Numbered from the stretch's first letter, positions 12,074-23,707 are shown. The stretch: DNA of 64,000 bases from Steromphala cineraria (GCA_916613615.1 OU744724.1:47110500-47174499), one strand, 5' to 3'. The notes: a model not told the origin generated them from the sequence alone. A program made the numbers and translations.

Positions 12074-12167
12074 TCTCAATTTTTTTCCTTTGGTCCGTAC
12101 CGTATGGACCTCGTGTTGATTCTAGTGATTATAACTTGCTATTACCTTTTCAGATTTTGATTTTGGT

Positions 12168-13299
12168 ATGTATTCGCCTGTCAGACCACCACCGTCTCCA
12201 CAGGGTACACCAACTCCGTGTGGACGTACTGTCTCGTCGTCCAGGAAGTTCCGTACCCCTGAACGTTCTCCGGAGACCTCCAGGCAGCGCAACCCGGTCA
12301 CACCTTCCTCCAAGAAGGATGCCTCCACGTCTTCTCGCAGGTCAAGGTCACGCTCTCCTATCCGCCGTCCCCACTTCGACCTACAGGACCAGGAGGAGTT
12401 GGTGCTGGATGAGGAACAAGAGGAGGATGACGATAGACCATCCCATCTCAACCTCAACCAGGTTACGGGGTGGGTGGCAGACAGGCTCGTTAACTGCCCG
12501 TCCCACGGTCCTTCCGTACCCCGACTCGGAGCCATCTGGGACGAACCCACTCTGATGATACCACCACACCCCCTTGTTTTGGACGCCATAGCTACCTTGG
12601 ATGAAGACTTTAAGAAGTTGTCTCTCAACCCTTCATTCAAGGCAGCCAAGAACTCGTCGCACCTGTACAAAGTCCACTCCTTGGCGCTGCAGTCCAGGAC
12701 GAATCCGTCGCCAGGTTGTCCCCTCCTTCTCAGCAACAGTTCAAGGTGACAGATGCCAAGCTCATGGCCTTGGACATGGAGTTGCGGAGAACCTTGAAAC
12801 CCTTGTCAGCCTTAGCCTCGGCCACAGATGCTATACTACAGGATCTAAGCGAGGACAACAAGTCTAGGATCTACCACCTCTCTACTATGATGCGGTGGCA
12901 GCATCGTACTCTGGGCGACATCGTCGAGCACCTGAGATCAGCTCTGGCCAACGTCTTAACCATTCGCCGCTCTGGACTTCTGGCTCCCTGTGGGTGGAAC
13001 GAAGAGTTTAAGAAGACCCTCATGCGAGCTCCGTTCTCCCACCCGTCCGTCTTTGCAGGCCTCATCCCAGAAGTCTACAAAGAACACGCGTCTCTGACTC
13101 AGACGGAGGTGACCCTCTCAGGCATCCGCGCCCTCAACTCGGCCATAAACTTCAGCAACCGTCCGAAGTTTAACTACATTCCGCGGCGGAGTTCTGTCAG
13201 AGGAGCTCAGAAGGGAAACCGTGGCAGAGGCAGACAAACCGACAAGCAGCCCCTGCAGCAGTCACAGCAGCCCCGTGCAGGGCCCAAGACTCCTGGATC
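12168..13299 (+). pseudogene. DIRS gag-like ORF1, frameshifted and interrupted
   Basis: The ATG at 12168 follows a polypyrimidine-AG (12143-12153) that looks like a 3' splice site. The first frame (12168-12749) is Pro/Ser/Arg-rich with an SR-like stretch (SSRRSRSRSP) and an acidic block (LVLDEEQEEDDD). The reading then continues in a different frame (12716-13405), so a 1-nt frameshift lies between about 12716 and 12749. The second part is helical with a basic Gln-rich end (RGRGRQTDKQPLQQ), plausible for nucleic-acid binding. ORF1 is cut near its C-terminus by the LINE at 13314. Beyond it the frame would end within a few codons at 15685-15697. Gag identity rests on position in the element and composition, not on a recognised domain. 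Confidence 0.65.
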
Positions 13300-13313
13300 C
13301 AAGTTCAGGAGTT
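13300..13313. repeat. Target-site duplication, left copy (caagttcaggagtt)
   Basis: A 14-bp sequence identical to 15671-15684. It brackets the minus-strand LINE inserted into the DIRS element. Confidence 0.93.
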
Positions 13314-15670
13314 TTTTTTTTCCAAATCTTTTTTATTCATTTCAAAGTATACAAAGTCATCCTCAGTGGCAGAGAGCAGGATTGACAAGGATTGGAAATC
13401 AATGAATGGCATGAGTACAGGCAATTTGTAACAGTTGGATATTCTTTAGTGGAAATGGAACACTATATGTTTTCTAAGTATGTTATCACTTTGTTGGGCC
13501 ATTTCTTCTGAAACTTCACAATTCTATTATTTGTTCTGGCTAAGTACTTTTCAACAAATAAGATATTTTGAATATCTTTCAAAAATCTAGTAATATGTAA
13601 ACTTCTGTTATTAATACTTGAAGTAAATATAAATCTTTTGCCCGCAAGTATGATATTATTGACAAGATCATAACCAGAGTCAATTCCTAAGAGAATTGTG
13701 AAGTCAGAAAGAACACAGTCAATATCTAGAATGTTGTTAATAATAACTCTTAATTCATTCCAGAATTTTTGTACACAATTACAAGAAGTAAAAACATGGA
13801 CAATATCTTCTGGTTCTGATTTACAGAATGTACATATGTTTCTGTCAATTAACTTCATTTTCAGCAACTCTTTTTAGTAAACACTATGTTATGGATAAAC
13901 CTAAACTGGAAATCTAGAAGCTTGGCATCATTTGTACATTTTCTGTAATTTGTGAAAATAAAGTCCCAGGGTAAATTAACATTTACCACATTTTCCCACT
14001 TGTTACAAACATCGGGAAAGCTGTCAGATTTTGTTAATTTATCATAAAATATTCTACAACCTTTTGTTGGTATAATGAGAGAATATATTGCTTCATTAAT
14101 TACAAGGTTTTGATTCAAATAAGCATAATTTCCAATAGTATCCCTCCAAGCAACTGGAATATTTTTAATGACTCTATCGTAGTCCAGGAATGTCCCTTTC
14201 ACCGGATATCTGGCTTTAAAATCATCAAAAGGAAGTAATCCGTTAACATCACAAAGATCTTGTATCCTTCTAATTCCATTGTTGAACCAGCTTTTGATGA
14301 AAAATAATGAATCACAGAATTGATGATTAAGCCAAAGTGGTTCAGCAAGAATTTTAGAAACTTCATTCCTTTCAGTATTAAAAAGGCTTCTATATTTCTT
14401 CCATGATAAAAGAGCATCTTTCCAGTAAGGGTTGTCAACTGTACAAAAGTGATTAAGATTTGACCCGACGAGGGCAAGTTGATTTATGGGAACATTACAT
14501 GGATTGCCGATATTGTCATTTCTGAAATATCTTTTAATAGTAGCTATTTTCAGAGCATCGATAAAATGTAGTATGTCGATCATTCTGTAGCCTCCCTCCC
14601 TATAATCTTTCTTCATGTGTATCCTCTTTATCTTGTCAGGTTTATCATTCCATATGAATTTAAAGAAAATTCGTTCAATATTATCAATAAAACTTTGTGG
14701 TGGGTTAGGAAGGGAAGTGAAAATGTGTACTAATGTAGAAACTGCCAAACTTTTTATAACAGTAATTTTCCCAGTGACTGTCAAATTCCTTTTACTCCAA
14801 TTACCCAAAATATTTTTTATGATTTGCATCCTTTTCCTTGTGTTAATCACCCATAAATCGTTCAAATCCACATTCAAGACAATACCTAGAACTTCAAAAT
14901 TGCCTGTATGCCAGTCTAGGCCATATTCCCTGCAGATTATCTCTTTGCTATTTGCCATTGCTCCAATCCACAGGGCTTTAGTCTTTTCAATGTTTATTTT
15001 AAGTCCTGACATTCCATAAAAAATAGTAAGAGTATCCATAGCAACTTGAAGACTAGTTACAGAACCATCTAAGAAAAGCTGGGTGTCATCGGCATATTGA
15101 CCTAGTTTATATTCTTTACCATTCAAAACAATACCCTTGATACTTACATTATTACGAATCATGATACCCAAAATCTCAGCTACCAACAGAAAGAGATACG
15201 GCGAAATCGGGTCGCCTTGCCTACATCCTCTACTGTTATGAAAGAATTCAGATAGGTGCCCATTTTGAATAATACAGGATGTGGCATTTTTTGTAAGAAT
15301 TGAAACCCATTTCAGCATATATGGGCCGAATCCAAATTTTTGTAACACCAATTTAATAAATGGTTTTGAAACAGTGTCAAATGCTTTTTCGAAGTCAATT
15401 AATAATAAAAGCCCATTTTTGTTTTGCTTTCTGGATTCAAAAAGGATGTCATACAATAGTCTTATATTCTCACTTATACATCTCCCAGGAATGAAACCAG
15501 TTTGATTTCCATGTATCAAATGATCAAGTGTACCTTTCAATCTATTGGTAATACATGTACTTATAATTTTATAAACAGAATTAAGCAAAGAAATAGGGCG
15601 CCAGTTTTTTAAATATTTCCTATCCTTTCCTTGTTTAGGAATGCAAGTGATTACTCCCCTGTTCATAGTA
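13314..15670 (-). pseudogene. 5'-truncated L1/Tx1-like LINE, RT and C-terminal Cys knuckle
   Basis: Read on the minus strand, 15666-13861 encodes a non-LTR reverse transcriptase from its first conserved block (KNWRPISLLNSVYKII) through RGCRQGDPISPYLF and the catalytic YADD box (QYADDTQLFL, near 15080-15110) into the thumb. One frameshift near 13861-13867 separates the C-terminal 134 codons, which hold CTFC..HVFTSC, the Cys/His knuckle at the end of L1/Tx1-type ORF2 proteins. A poly(A) tail (T-run 13314-13322) with an AATAAA-like signal just upstream ends the copy. The endonuclease and ORF1 are missing by 5' truncation. The perfect 14-bp target duplication and only one evident coding break suggest a recent insertion. 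Without endonuclease it is dead on arrival. Confidence 0.9.
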
Positions 15671-15684
15671 CAAGTTCAGGAGTT
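15671..15684. repeat. Target-site duplication, right copy
   Basis: Identical to 13300-13313. It marks the 5' edge of the truncated LINE. Confidence 0.93.
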
Positions 15685-16825
15685 ACCGACGGCGTTGATG
15701 TCGAGGGAAGTCACGACTGGGATCTCCCGCCCCCAGCCGTCCCTATCCACCAGACCCCAGTAGGCGGGAGACTCGAGATCTTTTGGCCCAATTGGACAGT
15801 CCTGGAAGATCCCTTCGTACTCGACATACTCAAGACAGGTTTCAAATTGCCAATGACCTCGTCTCCGCCTCTGACCAACCAGCCCTGGTCACGCGTGTAT
15901 CCGAAGACCCTACACACTCAGCTTCTCACCAATATAGAGATCTTGCTGGAGAAGAGGGCCATAGAAGAAGTGCTAGAACCCAAAGACTCCCCAGGGTTCT
16001 ACTCTCCCATCTTCCTTGTCACCAAGAAGAACTCGGACAAGTTGAGGATGATCCACAATCTAGTGGTTTTCAACGAACGCTACCTGGAAAGACCGCCTCA
16101 TTTCAGGATGGTGTCCCTGGAGCAGCTGCGTTCCCAGCTTCAACCTCTCGACTGGCTGGTCAGCCTCGACCTCCAAGACGCCTACCTCCACGTGCCAATA
16201 TACGAACCCCATCTGAGGTACCTTCGCTTTGTCATGGATCATCGGCACTTCCAATGGAAGGTCCTGCCGTTTGGAATTTCTACGGCCCCGTGGCTATTCA
16301 CGAGAATTACTGCTCCAATCTTCAAGTTTCTCCATCTGAGGGGGATTCGTTTCGACCCTTACATAGACGATTGCCTCATGAGCCATGCCTCGTCAGCGCT
16401 GCTACGCAGACAGACGGACTTCGCCCGCAGACTCTTCCACCAGCTAGGTTGGCTGGTCAACATCGAGAAGTCGTCGCTGGTTCCATCCCAAAGCCTGACG
16501 TTTATAGGAGGTCACTTTCAGACCGATCTCGCCCGCCTGTCCATTCCACTCGACAGATGGAACAAGATCACAGTTTTCGCACAGCGAGCCTTGGTGGAGC
16601 CTCTCAAACTCAGAACCTGGCAGTCCCTCCTGGGTCTCCTTACTTCAGCCCAGGATCTCACCATCAGAGGGAGACTCATGCTGAGGCCCCTTCAGAACTT
16701 CCTGAAGCCTCGTATTCAGGCAGACGACGTCAGCACCGAATTCGCCCTACCGTCCCATCTTCACCAGTACCTAGCGTGGTGGACGGTCCGATCGAACGTC
16801 TGCGTCGGAGTCTCTTTGACAGTTT
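15685..16825 (+). pseudogene. DIRS reverse transcriptase domain
   Basis: Frame 1 reads a DIRS/Ty3-like reverse transcriptase. Visible in order are an N-terminal block (DSPGFYSPIFLVTKKNSDKLR), motif A with catalytic Asp (VSLDLQDAYLHVPI, ~16163-16204), LPFGISTAPWLF, the YIDD catalytic box (~16360-16371) and the primer-grip region (NIEKSSLVPSQSLTFIGG). All catalytic Asp residues are present. The frame stays open beyond the domain, but from about 16820 the conserved RNase H continues in frame 2, so a 1-nt indel lies at ~16815-16830. The start is uncertain because the LINE sits at the ORF1/ORF2 boundary. Confidence 0.88.
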
Positions 16826-16828
16826 GCC

Positions 16829-17500
16829 CCCACCCATCAGCTGTTTGTGGATGCGTCGACCCTGGGTTGGGGGGCTCACCTAAACGACCACACAGTCTCC
16901 GGTCTTTGGACAGACGAGAGGAAGTCGTGGCATATCAACCATCTAGAACTGCAGGCGGCAGTCCTGGCCATATAGCACTGGATCCCCCTCCTGCGCGGGT
17001 CTCGACTTCTGGTGTTCTCGGACAACTCCCCGGTAGTCTACCTCATCAACAACCAGGGGACCACTGGGTCGAGAAGACTACTAGAGCTTACGTTCCAGCT
17101 TTTTCGTCTAGTAGACGCAAACAATGTGGAGACAAGAGCGCGACACATCCCGGGCTGCAGGAACGTCTTAGCGGATGCTCTGTCCAGACCGGACAAGCCC
17201 TCACCGACGAAATGGATGCTGCACCCGGAGGCCTTCGAGCTAATCTGTCAACATCACCTCAGACCTCTGATAGATCTGTTCGCAACAAAGCTCAACCACC
17301 AACTACCGGTGTACGTCTCTCCACTTCCGGATCCGGCAGCTTGGGCAGTGGACGCCCTGTCTCTCTCTTGGGAAGGACTGGACGCCTATGCGTTCCCTCC
17401 TCCAATCCTCCTCCCAAAGGTGTTAGACAAAATCAAGCAGACTCGGCAGATACGTCTGATTTTGGTCGCGCCCTGGTGGCCGGCCAGAACGTGGTTTCCA
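16829..17500 (+). pseudogene. DIRS RNase H and downstream pol region
   Basis: Frame 2 gives the RNase H fold: FVDASTLGWGAHL (first catalytic Asp, ~16844), HINHLELQAAVL (Glu), FSDNSPVVYLINN (Asp, ~17015) and HIPGCRNVLADALSR. One in-frame TAG lies at ~16972 between the Glu and second Asp motifs. The following stretch (LIDLFATKLN, ..YVSPLPDP, LLVAPWWPARTWFPDL-like) matches the region between RNase H and recombinase that is standard in DIRS elements and often called the methyltransferase-like domain. The shift relative to the RT frame and the stop make this copy non-functional. Confidence 0.85.
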
Positions 17501-17579
17501 GACCTCAGAGACCTGGCAGGAAGGGACCCAGACCCTCTTCCTCCTTGGCCAAACCTTCTTCGACATCCTCACAGCCGTC

Positions 17580-18690
17580 AACCTCATCCGGACCCAGAGA
17601 GGTTTCATCTCTGCGTATGGGTCATCTCCAGAAGGCTTTGAGGTCAAAGGGCTACTCGGCACAGGTTGCCAACACCATTGCCAAGGCGCATCGAGTTTCT
17701 ACGAGATCCTTGTACGATGACATGTGGTTGTCCTTTGAACGGTTCTGTTCAGACCATTCCCAGAATCCGGTCAAAGCGTCTCCTCAATTCCTCGCAGAAT
17801 TTTTGTTATACCTGCGGAACAAGCGTTCCTTGAAGGGTAGTACCATTGGCACTTATCTATCAGCCATCAACTCTGTCCTGGCATTCAAGAAGGATGCTAA
17901 GGTGTCTACCATCCCAGAGCTCATCGCTGTGCTTAAGGCATTCAAGCAGGAGAACCAGAAGAAGAAGTTCCGTCCCCCTGCTTGGGACCTAAATGTGGTA
18001 CTGCAGCATCTTCGGGGCCCCCCTTATGAACCCCTGGAGTCTGCCTCGTTTGAGAACTTGTCCCAGAAAACTTTCTTAGTTGCCATGGCCACGGCAGCGC
18101 GAGTCAGCGAGGTCCATGCCTTGGATGTGACGCTAGTCCACTTTGAACAAAGCCGTCACGGTTCTATCCATTTAGGGCTTCTTTGGGATTTCATTGCGAA
18201 AAACCAGCTTCCCGGACAACCAGACAGAATGTTCACCATCCCCCTGTTGTCCTCCATAGTCGCCAGTTCAGAAGCAGAGGAGCTTGCTCTCTGTCCTGTT
18301 CGGGCGTTGAGGGCGTACATTAACAAGTCAGCCAGCAGAAGGGGTACCAGGAAGCGCCTGTTCATCCCCTTTTCCCCCTTGGTTAAGGGCGAGATTAACA
18401 AGAACACCATCTCCTTGTGGATCAGCTCTACCATCTTAGTGGCTTACGATGCTGCTGGCTTACCCCATCCGGCGGCTAACAACCCTCATGAACTTCGAGC
18501 GTTGGCCTCCACGATGGCACTCCACAGAAACTGCTTGGTCCTGACGATTATGGAGGGCTGTTTCTGGAGGTCCACCACCATCTTCGCTTCCCACTACCTT
18601 AGGGATCTGGCGGTGGAAGATGTCGATGGTTTGCAGTCTTTTGGTCCTTTGGTGTTTGCACAGCAACTCACCAAACCACCTGCTCACTAG
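17580..18690 (+). CDS. DIRS tyrosine recombinase
   Basis: Frame 1 encodes a tyrosine recombinase/phage-integrase-like protein. The N-terminal SAM-like core-binding part is at ~17630-17990 (LYDDMWLSFERFC, GSTIGTYLSAINSVL). The catalytic domain follows, with Arg I in TAARVSEVHAL (~18090), the HELR box (His and Arg II, ~18487-18498), a Trp-containing WRSTTIF and the nucleophile Tyr in SHYLRDL (~18590-18610). Residues R-H-R-Y are all visible and the frame is unbroken to the stop at 18688-18690. It would resolve and integrate the circular DNA intermediate in the nucleus. The start is unclear because the frame remains open upstream through the out-of-frame RNase H region; in relatives this ORF overlaps the end of pol. 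Confidence 0.85.
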
Positions 18691-18872
18691 GTAATGATCT
18701 GAATTTCTTTTTTGACGTCCTTACCTTAGTTATGTTGCTTGAGGCTCAGGTTGATTGTTGGTTTTTTTCGTATCTTTTTAGATTCATCGCCCTTAGTCTC
18801 CTCTTGCCTGCGCGGTCACAGTTTTGGTTTGGTCCTTGGAGTCCTACCCACCTGCCTGACTGTCGAATCGTA

Positions 18873-18952
18873 TGCAATTCTAAGGTAAGGTAAGTTTAAA
18901 ACTTATTAAAATCTAAATATTTTAGATGTTTAAAAGACTTACCTTACCTTAG
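18873..18952 (+). repeat. DIRS internal complementary region
   Basis: The left half (TGCAATTCTAAGGTAAGG, through TTTAAAA) is the inverse of the left outer edge at 11899-11925. The right half (ATCTAAATATTTTAGATG, through ACCTTACC) is the inverse of the right outer edge at 19190-19241. In DIRS elements this region templates joining of the two ends during circularisation. It also fixes the element's exact outer boundaries. Confidence 0.9.
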
Positions 18953-19040
18953 AGGATTTATTCCCGCCCATCGTTGAACTCTTCCTCCCCTCTTCTCCGG
19001 ACTCCTTCAGACTTTTTCTGCCAGGCGGAAAAAAGTGAGC

Positions 19041-19241
19041 GTTTTTGGTTATCACGTGATTGAGTATTACCTTCCGGTATACCTGTCCCCGTATTGACGT
19101 GTCACTTCCCGTATCACTACTTGGTTCACATAGAGATAGCCCCGTCAACACGAGTCTCAATCTTGGTCGGTAAGCATAGGAACATGCAATTCTAAGGTAA
19201 GGTAAGTCTTTTAAACATCTAAAATATTTAGATTTTAATAA
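19041..19241 (-). repeat. DIRS right inverted terminal repeat plus edge extension
   Basis: 19041-19205 is the reverse complement of the left terminus. 19206-19241 extends beyond it and matches only the internal complementary region, as expected for the asymmetric right end of a DIRS element. Confidence 0.9.
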
Positions 19242-19613
19242 TTTTCATCTTCTTCTCCAGAACCATGAGGCCTAGAAAGCTGAATCTTTGTGTACAGATT
19301 CCTTGACTAGTGAAGATTATAAATTGTAGCTTTGGTGGCCCTGTGACCCCTAATAAAGGCCACAGGGGCCACACCCAAACCCTATTTTCATCTTCTTCTC
19401 GAGAAGCATAAGGCCTAGAAAGCTGAAACTTTGTGTACAGGCTCCTTGACTAGTGAAGATTATAAATTGTAGCTTTGGTGGCCCTGTGACCCCTAATAAG
19501 GGCCACATATGCCACGCCCTAAAAACCTATTTTCATCTTCTTCTCCAGAACCATGAGGCCTAGAAAGCTGAAACTTTGTGTACAGACTCCTTGGCTAGTG
19601 ATGACTGAAAGTC
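19242..19613 (+). mobile_element. AGCTCATC-type element, monomers after DIRS insertion
   Basis: The monomer array interrupted at 11899 continues here. Three ~145-bp monomers carry 'ccagaaccatgaggcctaga' or variants at about 19257, 19400 and 19546. The array is then entered by a second, related repeat at 19614. Confidence 0.75.
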
Positions 19614-20805
19614 CAGATGGGCTTATGGCATTGCCCGTCGTCCGGCGTCCGTCCGGCGTCCGTCTTAAACTTTTGACACTTTCGCCTTCTCCTCATGAAC
19701 CATACACACTAGAGAGCTGATATTTTATGTACAGGTACCTAAGCATATGGAGATTCTAATTTGTAACTTTTGTGACCCTGTGACCCCAAATAGGGTCACA
19801 GGGGTCACAACCTTAAAAACCTATTTTCATCTTCTTCTCCAGTTCCAAAAGGACTAGAGAGTTAAAAATGATATGTGCAGACTCCTTTGACAATGGGGAT
19901 TCTAATTTGTAATTTTGGTGACCCTGTGACCCCAAATAGGGTCACAGGGGTCACAACCGTAAAAACCAATTCTCATCTTCTTCTCCAGTTCTAAAAGGAC
20001 TAGAAAGTTAAAAATGATATGTGCAGACTCCTTGGACATTGGGGATTCTAATTTTAACTTTGGTGACCCTGTGACCCCAAATAGGGTCACAGGGGTCACA
20101 ACCTTAAAAACCAATTCTCATCTTCTTCTCCAGTTCCAAAAGGAGTAGATAGTTAAAAATGATATGTGCAGACTCCTACGACATTGGGGATTCTAATTTG
20201 TAACTTTGGTGACCCTGTGACCCCAAATAGGGTCACAGGGGTCACAACCTTATAAACCTATTTTCATCTTCTTCTCAAGTTCCAAAAGGTCTAGAGTGCT
20301 GAAATTATATGTGCAGACTCCTTGGCCAATAGGGATTCTAAATTGTAGATTTCGTGACCCCATGACCCCAATTAGGGTCACAGGGGTCACAACCTTAAAA
20401 ACTTATTTTCATCATCATCTTCAGTTCCAAAAGGTCTATTGAGCTGAAAGACTGCATGTACACTCCTTGGCCAATTGGGATTCGAAACCGTAGGTTTCGT
20501 GACCCCATGACCCCAAATAGGGTCACAGGGGTCACAATCTTAAAAACCTATTTTTCTCCGTTAGATGAGAGTCTATGGCAAATTTATTTTTCCTTGGATA
20601 TTTTAGTATGGACTTCTAGAAAGATCTAGAAAGTGTTGAATAATAATAAATCATTTGGCTAAGGAAATTTATTCCAAAATCGATACATTTGTTTTGTAAT
20701 TTTGTTATAGGTTTTCTTGCAATAGGTAACATCAGTTTCATTTTTAGCTCATCTGGCCTGTATAAAAAAACTTGATATGATGCCTGATGAGCTACAGAGC
20801 CAATT
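19614..20805 (+). mobile_element. Nested tandem-monomer element, GGGTCA-palindrome type (copy 1)
   Basis: It opens with 'gactgaaagtccagatgggc' and a CGTCCGTCC tract (19636-19670). Six monomers of ~146 bp follow, each with GTGACCCTGTGACCCC and its near-inverse GGGTCACAGGGGTCAC around a short AAATA spacer (about 19770, 19918, 20064, 20208, 20355, 20502). The right end reads CCTGATGAGCTACAGAGCCAATTGCTCT. A fuller copy is at 54976-56931. No protein is encoded; the minus frame 19902-20114 is just the monomer period. Confidence 0.75.
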
Positions 20806-21250
20806 GCTCTATTTTTTACTTCTTCTCCAGAAGCATATGCATTAGCCCTCGAAAAACGAAAACTTGTGTACATGCTCCTTGACTTGTGAGGATTAAAAAT
20901 TGTGGTTTTGGTGGGCCTGTTGCCCCTAATAAGGGCCACAGGGGCCACTCCCTAAAAACCTATTTTCATCTTCTTCTCGAGAAGCATAAGGCCTAGAAAG
21001 CTGAAACTTTGTGTACAGGCTCCTTGACTAGTGAAGATTATAAATTGTAGCTTTGGTGGCCCTGTGACCCCTAATAAGGGCCACATATGCCACGCCCTAA
21101 AAACCTATTTTCATCTTCTTCTCCAGAACCATGAGGCCTAGAAAGCTGAAACTTTATGTCATGGCATAGCATGGCATTGTGTCAGGCGTCTGTCCGTCAA
21201 TCCATTCGTCAGTAAACTTTGTGCATTTTCAACTTCTTCACCAGAAGCAT
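20806..21250 (+). mobile_element. AGCTCATC-type element, right part
   Basis: Further 'gaagcataaggcctagaaagctg' monomers resume right after the nested copy, followed by a degraded CGTC/CCGT tract near 21186-21210. I read this as the remainder of the outer element or an adjoining copy. Confidence 0.55.
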
Positions 21251-22841
21251 AAGGCCTAGACTCTAAGGCCTAACACTAAAAGTTTGTGTTGAATCACTAT
21301 CAACCTTTTCAGGTTGAATCAAAATCATCTCAGCTTGAAGTTCATTATAACTTTTCGTCGGATTAATGTTTAAGGAATGTCACCAGATTTACGATGTATG
21401 TTCAAAATTAAGATACCAGTCTCGTAATTTACCATTATTAGCTTGTCCACAACTTTTATTACATAACTTGATTAAATTATTGCAACTCAGAATTGTCATA
21501 AATTTATTTTTAAAAAAGAGGGGGATGCATGACCGTCAGCAACCCACGAAGTCAGCAGCTGAAGGAACGTAGTACAACAGCACACAAATCCAACAAGAAG
21601 GCCGTGTCTGGGTTTTACAAATGTTTTTATTATTGGTGGTACATTACTTAGGTTTATGAATTACATGTACTAGGCTATAGAGTTAATGCTGGACAACAAG
21701 AGTCAGGTCTTAGTGAGGTTATAGCTTACACAATTACTGACCATTGCTATGGATGCCTAAGGCTATTTACAGAAACAATAGTGTTTCACTCAGGAGGGGC
21801 TGAATTTTGCAGTTTCAAGAATAGTTATTTAATCATTAACTATTTTTCAGTAGGAATCCCTATAATTCATATTGCAAAAAGCATTGGAACATAAACCAGG
21901 GTTTGCACAAACTTAAAAAGGTCTTTAACTCGGACACGTTTCTTGAAAAAGTCTTTAATTATAAATTGTTTTGAAAAGGTCTTAAAGCATATCATAAGCA
22001 AGTCTTAAAAAGGTAGTAAACAAGGTAGTGCAAACAAACCTCCTCGTTTTATTTTCACAATTTTGCTATAAATTAAAAAAATGAAGTCTCAGTAAATTAA
22101 GAACGTGAAACAAATCGTTAAAGTTAAGACAATAATATATACTTAATAATACTAATATATATAGTTACTGCCCTTAGTTCTTAGTGTGTTTCCTTATGTA
22201 TAACGATATCTGCCAAAGTACACGCTCTACCCAAGTTTAGTGAAGACTCACCAAGTTTTGTTATGCAAATGGCAGGTTACTGATGAGTCGTGAGGCTATA
22301 TTCAGTTATCGAACAAATCAACATGGCAGCGGAGTGGACCCGCCGAATTATCGTCTGAGTGAACCCAGAAGTAGGGTAGAGAAGGGACACATTTGGATAT
22401 GGAGGGAACACATTTGAATATGGAGGGGACACATTTTAAAGTCTTATCAACTGATCTTTGGATGTCATTATAATAGGTATAAAACATTTTTCCTTTCATG
22501 TTCTCGGCCATGGACGAAAGAAAGAAAGAAGCTGATTTAGTAATTGCGGGCAGATGTTTAAAACAAAAAGTGGCCTAAGGAAACAAACTTCAGCAGCCTA
22601 ATTCAAAAAGCTTATCATTCAAAAGCTGTGATTGCTATTAATGTCGTTTATTGACACAAAGGGAAAGTTTAGCGTTTACGCACTGAAAATGAAAGTAACC
22701 AGTTTTCCCTATGTGCAAACAAATGCCAATGCAGTCCACCTTTGCCGAACACTCTACAGATGTGAGTTGTGACCATACAACTACAGGTGCCCTCTGCGCC
22801 AAATGGCAAAGAAACACACTCACTTGTTTACCCCCCGCAAC
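21251..22841. other. Non-repetitive DNA, no gene supported
   Basis: No coding domain is recognised. At 22385-22440 a 23-bp phrase (ggacacatttggatatgga and variants) repeats three times and creates a 69-codon minus frame (22302-22511) with a 'KCVPSI' repeat. I do not call this a gene. The rest is plain AT-rich sequence. Confidence 0.5.
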
Positions 22842-23707
22842 AACGAAGTTGCGGGGGTATTAAAATGGGTACCGTCTGTCCATCCGTTACCCTTTGTGTC
22901 TGGCTCATAACTTTGTAACTAATCAAACATTTCAATTCAAATTTGTGATGGAAATGAAGAAACACGTAATAATGTGTCATGAAAAACAGTTTTGAGAAAA
23001 TCTACATAAAATATTAGGATTTGGAGAAAAAGTGGGAAATTTGTAAGAAATTTGTGACAAGTCCTGTCCGGCTCACAACTTATTTTCTTATCATCACATT
23101 TTGAAATGGAGATACATATGAAGGTGTGTCATGAAGAAAATATTTTTGTAAAATTTTGCCTTGTTTGGCAAAAAATGAGGACTCTGTTAGAAAGCTGTCC
23201 GGTTCACAAATTCTTAACTAATCATCACATTTTAATCAAATTTGACAGGAAGATCATATGAAGGTATGCCATAGACAACAATGTAAAACCTTTTTTTTTA
23301 GATCTATTTTTTTGGGAAAAGTAAGGACTCTGTTAAAGAAACACTAAAATATATCACACCCGAACTGGTGGTCATTTTTGGATGAAATGTGATATTGAGA
23401 TACAGACTGACATGAATGTGTGTCATCATTAACAATTTTGAATTATGTTTGTGAAATTTGATGTCAATTGACAAAAAGGAGGATTGCTATGGAAAACTAG
23501 TATAAGTTTGTCTGGTCCAAAACTTCTTAACTATGTCTCAATGGTTGATAAAACTTGATATTGAGTTTCAAATTGACATAAGGGTATGAATGTTTAACAT
23601 ATTCTTTTTAGAATTAAGCGTTTTTGGTGAAAAGGATGACTCTGTTAGAAAACTTTTTCAAATTCAAAATTGTCTCTAGAAATTCAACACTATTTTGTTA
23701 GGTTTTA
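22842..23707. mobile_element. Hairpin-started repeat (CCCCCGCAAC), tandem ~120-bp monomers
   Basis: It begins with a strong hairpin CCCCCGCAAC/GTTGCGGGGG (22833-22857), followed by GGTAT and a CCGTCTGTCCATCCG stretch. At least five diverged monomers follow, with 'gtccggctcacaac' and 'ggactctgttagaa' near 23067, 23180, 23320, 23460 and 23640. It is cut at 23708 by the TIR element. The opening hairpin design matches the other non-autonomous families in this window. Confidence 0.55.

Larger units (their letters stand above)
11900..19241 (+). mobile_element. DIRS-type (tyrosine recombinase) retrotransposon, with nested LINE
   Basis: The element has inverted terminal repeats of about 165 bp (11909-12073 against 19041-19205), a gag-like region, RT, RNase H, a C-terminal region of the DIRS pol type, and a tyrosine recombinase (YR). 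An internal complementary region (18873-18952) is complementary to the outermost edges of both termini. That layout defines DIRS-1-like elements, which replicate through a circular intermediate and integrate by recombinase, leaving no target duplication. None is seen here: the flanks rejoin as 'aaaaaccta' + 'ttttcatc', the uninterrupted monomer sequence. Removing the LINE (with one TSD copy) leaves about 4.97 kb, within the usual DIRS size. The copy is damaged by the LINE insertion, at least two frame changes and an in-frame stop in the RNase H. Confidence 0.9.

Noticed and set aside
15631..18690. A single 1019-codon protein spanning this frame
   Set aside because: The frame starts inside LINE or flank sequence, reads the DIRS RT, then passes through the RNase H region in the wrong frame (true motifs are in frame 2) before re-entering the recombinase. 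It is an accidental fusion.
22265..22290. Hammerhead ribozyme core (ctgatgagtcgtgaggc)
   Set aside because: CTGATGAG is present, but there is no properly spaced GAAAC after a stem II, and no stems I/III could be found.
22302..22511. 69-codon minus-strand protein with KCVPSI repeats
   Set aside because: It arises from a three-fold 23-bp DNA repeat, with no recognisable family.
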